From the NCBI GenBank assembly GCA_025449795.1, contig JANWIQ010000067.1:1-7218 (forward strand): DNA of 7,218 bases. The letters run 5' to 3'. Positions 5,948 to 7,218 of this stretch are shown here, piece by piece. The notes below the pieces were generated by a model. That model was given only the letters and a program-made list of their open reading frames with translations, was not told the DNA's origin and made no database searches. A program made the position numbers and the translations under genes. The stretch comes from Minisyncoccota bacterium (GTDB lineage: Bacteria; Patescibacteriota; Microgenomatia; Levybacterales; UBA12049). The stretch's first letter is position 1, and each line of letters starts with the position of its first letter.

Positions 5948-6894
5948 TGCCATTCCCATGCGGTCTTCACAATTGTCTCCAAATTAGAGTATTTTGGATC
6001 AAATCCCAATTCCCTTCTTGCCTTCGTATTGTCTGCAAAAATAACTGCAGGATCTCCTGCACGCTTAGGTTCTTCTTGAATTGCCAAATCAAGTCCGGTA
6101 ATCTTTTGAATCATGGTAAGCACTTCTTTGTTGGAGTATCCTTTTCCTGTCCCGAGATTAAAATAATTACTCATATTGGTTTTTTGAAGATATTCAAGCG
6201 CCTGGATATGAGCAATTGCTAAATCTTCAACGTGAATATAATCACGGATGCATGTCCCATCTTTTGTGGGATAATCTGTTCCATACAAAAAGAAAGGCTT
6301 CTTTTCCAATGCTCTTTTTATAGCAACAGGGATAATATGTGTCTCAGGGTCATGTTCTTCACCTAAAGAGCCATCTAATGCGGCGCCTGAGGCATTAAAG
6401 TAGCGAAGATTAATATGTCTTATTCCAAAAATAGTGTCATACCAATGAAGTATTTTTTCAAAAGTAAGCTTGGATTCCCCATAAACACTTTCTGGCTTTT
6501 TGCTTTCGTCTTCTGTAACTGGAACTTTTTCCGGATATCCATAAATAGCACATGTTGAGGAAAAAATAATGTGGGGAATATGTTTTTTCTGCATATAATC
6601 TACAAGGTTGAGTCCTCCTTGAATATTATTCTGGAAATACTTGTAGGGATTCTCCATGGATTCTCCTGCAAGCGCAGAAGCGGCAAAATGGACCACAGCA
6701 TCAAATGTATATTTGTCAAGTTTTTTGAAATCGTCTTGATTAAGCAAGTCCCCTACTACAAGTGGCGCAGAAGTAGCATCTTTGTGGCCTTGGCTGAGAT
6801 TATCGAAAACAACTACTTCATAACCCCTTTTTTGCAAAGCTTTCACGGTAATGCTACCAATATATCCGGCTCCGCCTGTCACCAGTATTCTCAT
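5932..6894 (-). CDS. galE: UDP-glucose 4-epimerase (possibly also UDP-GlcNAc 4-epimerase)
   Basis: A 320-residue extended short-chain dehydrogenase that interconverts UDP-Glc and UDP-Gal with bound NAD. The NAD-binding motif is GGAGYIG at residues 7-13, with Asp31 at the end of the second strand. The catalytic Ser/Thr lies in SSTCAIYG (112-119), and YGESK supplies Tyr138 and Lys142. RYFNASGA (164-171) and GTCIRDYIHVEDLA (213-226) are strongly diagnostic of GalE. At the position of the E. coli Tyr299 gatekeeper, in DPAVIFAD (281-288), an isoleucine appears (Ile285). Smaller residues there are associated with acceptance of UDP-GlcNAc, so it may also make UDP-GalNAc. The start is ATG at 6894, 39 bp after the preceding glycosyltransferase stop, without a clear Shine-Dalgarno sequence. 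It supplies activated galactose-type sugars to the glycan pathway. Confidence 0.96.
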   Translation of the reverse strand: MRILVTGGAGYIGSITVKALQKRGYEVVVFDNLSQGHKDATSAPLVVGDLLNQDDFKKLDKYTFDAVVHFAASALAGESMENPYKYFQNNIQGGLNLVDYMQKKHIPHIIFSSTCAIYGYPEKVPVTEDESKKPESVYGESKLTFEKILHWYDTIFGIRHINLRYFNASGAALDGSLGEEHDPETHIIPVAIKRALEKKPFFLYGTDYPTKDGTCIRDYIHVEDLAIAHIQALEYLQKTNMSNYFNLGTGKGYSNKEVLTMIQKITGLDLAIQEEPKRAGDPAVIFADNTKARRELGFDPKYSNLETIVKTAWEWHSRKA

Positions 6895-6933
6895 AGCTTT
6901 ATTCTAACAAAAATGAAACAAGGTGCATATGGG

Positions 6934-7218
6934 CTACTTTCCCAGATACTTTACGTAGGCAACAGGAAATCTCATTGCCGAGAAGAATGCCCACACCAAC
7001 CCTTGCCATGAGTCCAAAAAACCTTTGTGCCGTATGTAGATAAGGAAAAACCACCAGGATGGCAGTAGAAACATATATTTTAGGAAAACGACAGGATTCT
7101 TTCCCATGTGTTTGTCTTGCAACTCCGAAGCAATCAGGCTTGTGTATCTGCCAAATCGCAGTAAATATCTGCCAAAATCCGGATCTGCATAATGGAGTAA
7201 CGGGTGCATAAGAAATCC
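6934..7218 (-). CDS. GT2 glycosyltransferase, WaaE/KdtX-like, C-terminal fragment (5' end outside the window)
   Basis: The frame is open from the window edge to a TAG at 6934, giving the last 94 residues. An ATG occurs at 7209, but the codons before it (G-F-L) are open and the homology pattern continues, so it is internal. The fragment reads PLLHYADPDFGRYLLRFGRYTSLIASEL, written here as PLLHYADP then RYTSLIASEL, and then KGFLDSWQGLVWAFFSAM followed by a basic tail. This order of HY, RYT, a hydrophobic amphipathic stretch and GFLDxxxG is typical of the C-terminal region of the WaaE-like GT2 enzymes that decorate lipopolysaccharide core or other surface glycans. The GT-A catalytic domain is not in view, so the activity is unproven. 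It lies 39 bp upstream of galE and is probably co-transcribed with it. Confidence 0.75.
   Translation of the reverse strand, partial: GFLMHPLLHYADPDFGRYLLRFGRYTSLIASELQDKHMGKNPVVFLKYMFLLPSWWFFLIYIRHKGFLDSWQGLVWAFFSAMRFPVAYVKYLGK

Noticed and set aside
6571..7011. 146-codon plus-strand reading frame
   Set aside because: It runs antisense across the galE 5' part and the end of the WaaE-like gene, both well supported; the translation has no recognisable domain.

Overview
The window is about 7.2 kb of AT-rich DNA. All eight supported genes lie on the minus strand and are tightly packed, with spacers of 64 bp or less or with overlaps, so transcription runs from the right end to the left. TGG encodes tryptophan and TGA serves as a real stop (for example galE and the PIG-V-like gene), so the standard bacterial code applies. 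The gene set, the near absence of Shine-Dalgarno sequences, the AT-rich heptanucleotide repeats in spacers and the four-helix-bundle protein gene together suggest a Patescibacteria/CPR genome, perhaps Microgenomates-like. That placement is an inference from style, since no rRNA or marker gene is present.

Layout in transcription order (right to left): the C-terminal end of a WaaE/KdtX-like family 2 glycosyltransferase (6934-7218, cut by the window edge); galE, UDP-glucose/UDP-GlcNAc 4-epimerase (5932-6894); a GT-C membrane glycosyltransferase of the PMT/GT39 type (4736-5908); a cytosolic GT-B family 4 glycosyltransferase (3649-4704); a PIG-V-like GT-C mannosyltransferase (2553-3674); a Wzx/MATE-like polysaccharide flippase (1285-2556, start corrected here); a dolichyl-phosphate-sugar-synthase-like GT2 (396-1220); and the N-terminal 110 residues of a four-helix-bundle (S23/IVP, TIGR02436) protein (1-331, cut by the window edge).

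The first seven genes form a coherent surface-glycan cassette. GalE supplies UDP-Gal or UDP-GalNAc. The GT2 and GT4 enzymes build lipid-linked sugars or oligosaccharides on the cytoplasmic face, and the flippase moves them across the membrane. The two GT-C enzymes then transfer sugars from polyprenyl-phosphate donors on the outside; the DPM1-like GT2 could make such donors.

The most unusual feature is a set of degenerate tandem repeats, all with a strict 7-bp period, at five places. Four are at gene junctions (338-393, 1263-1290, 4705-4746, 5902-5922). One (4237-4264) lies inside the GT4 gene, where it stays in frame and encodes part of the inter-domain linker. The longest array sits directly upstream of the four-helix-bundle gene. 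No CRISPR array, tRNA, rRNA, insertion sequence or reverse transcriptase is visible.
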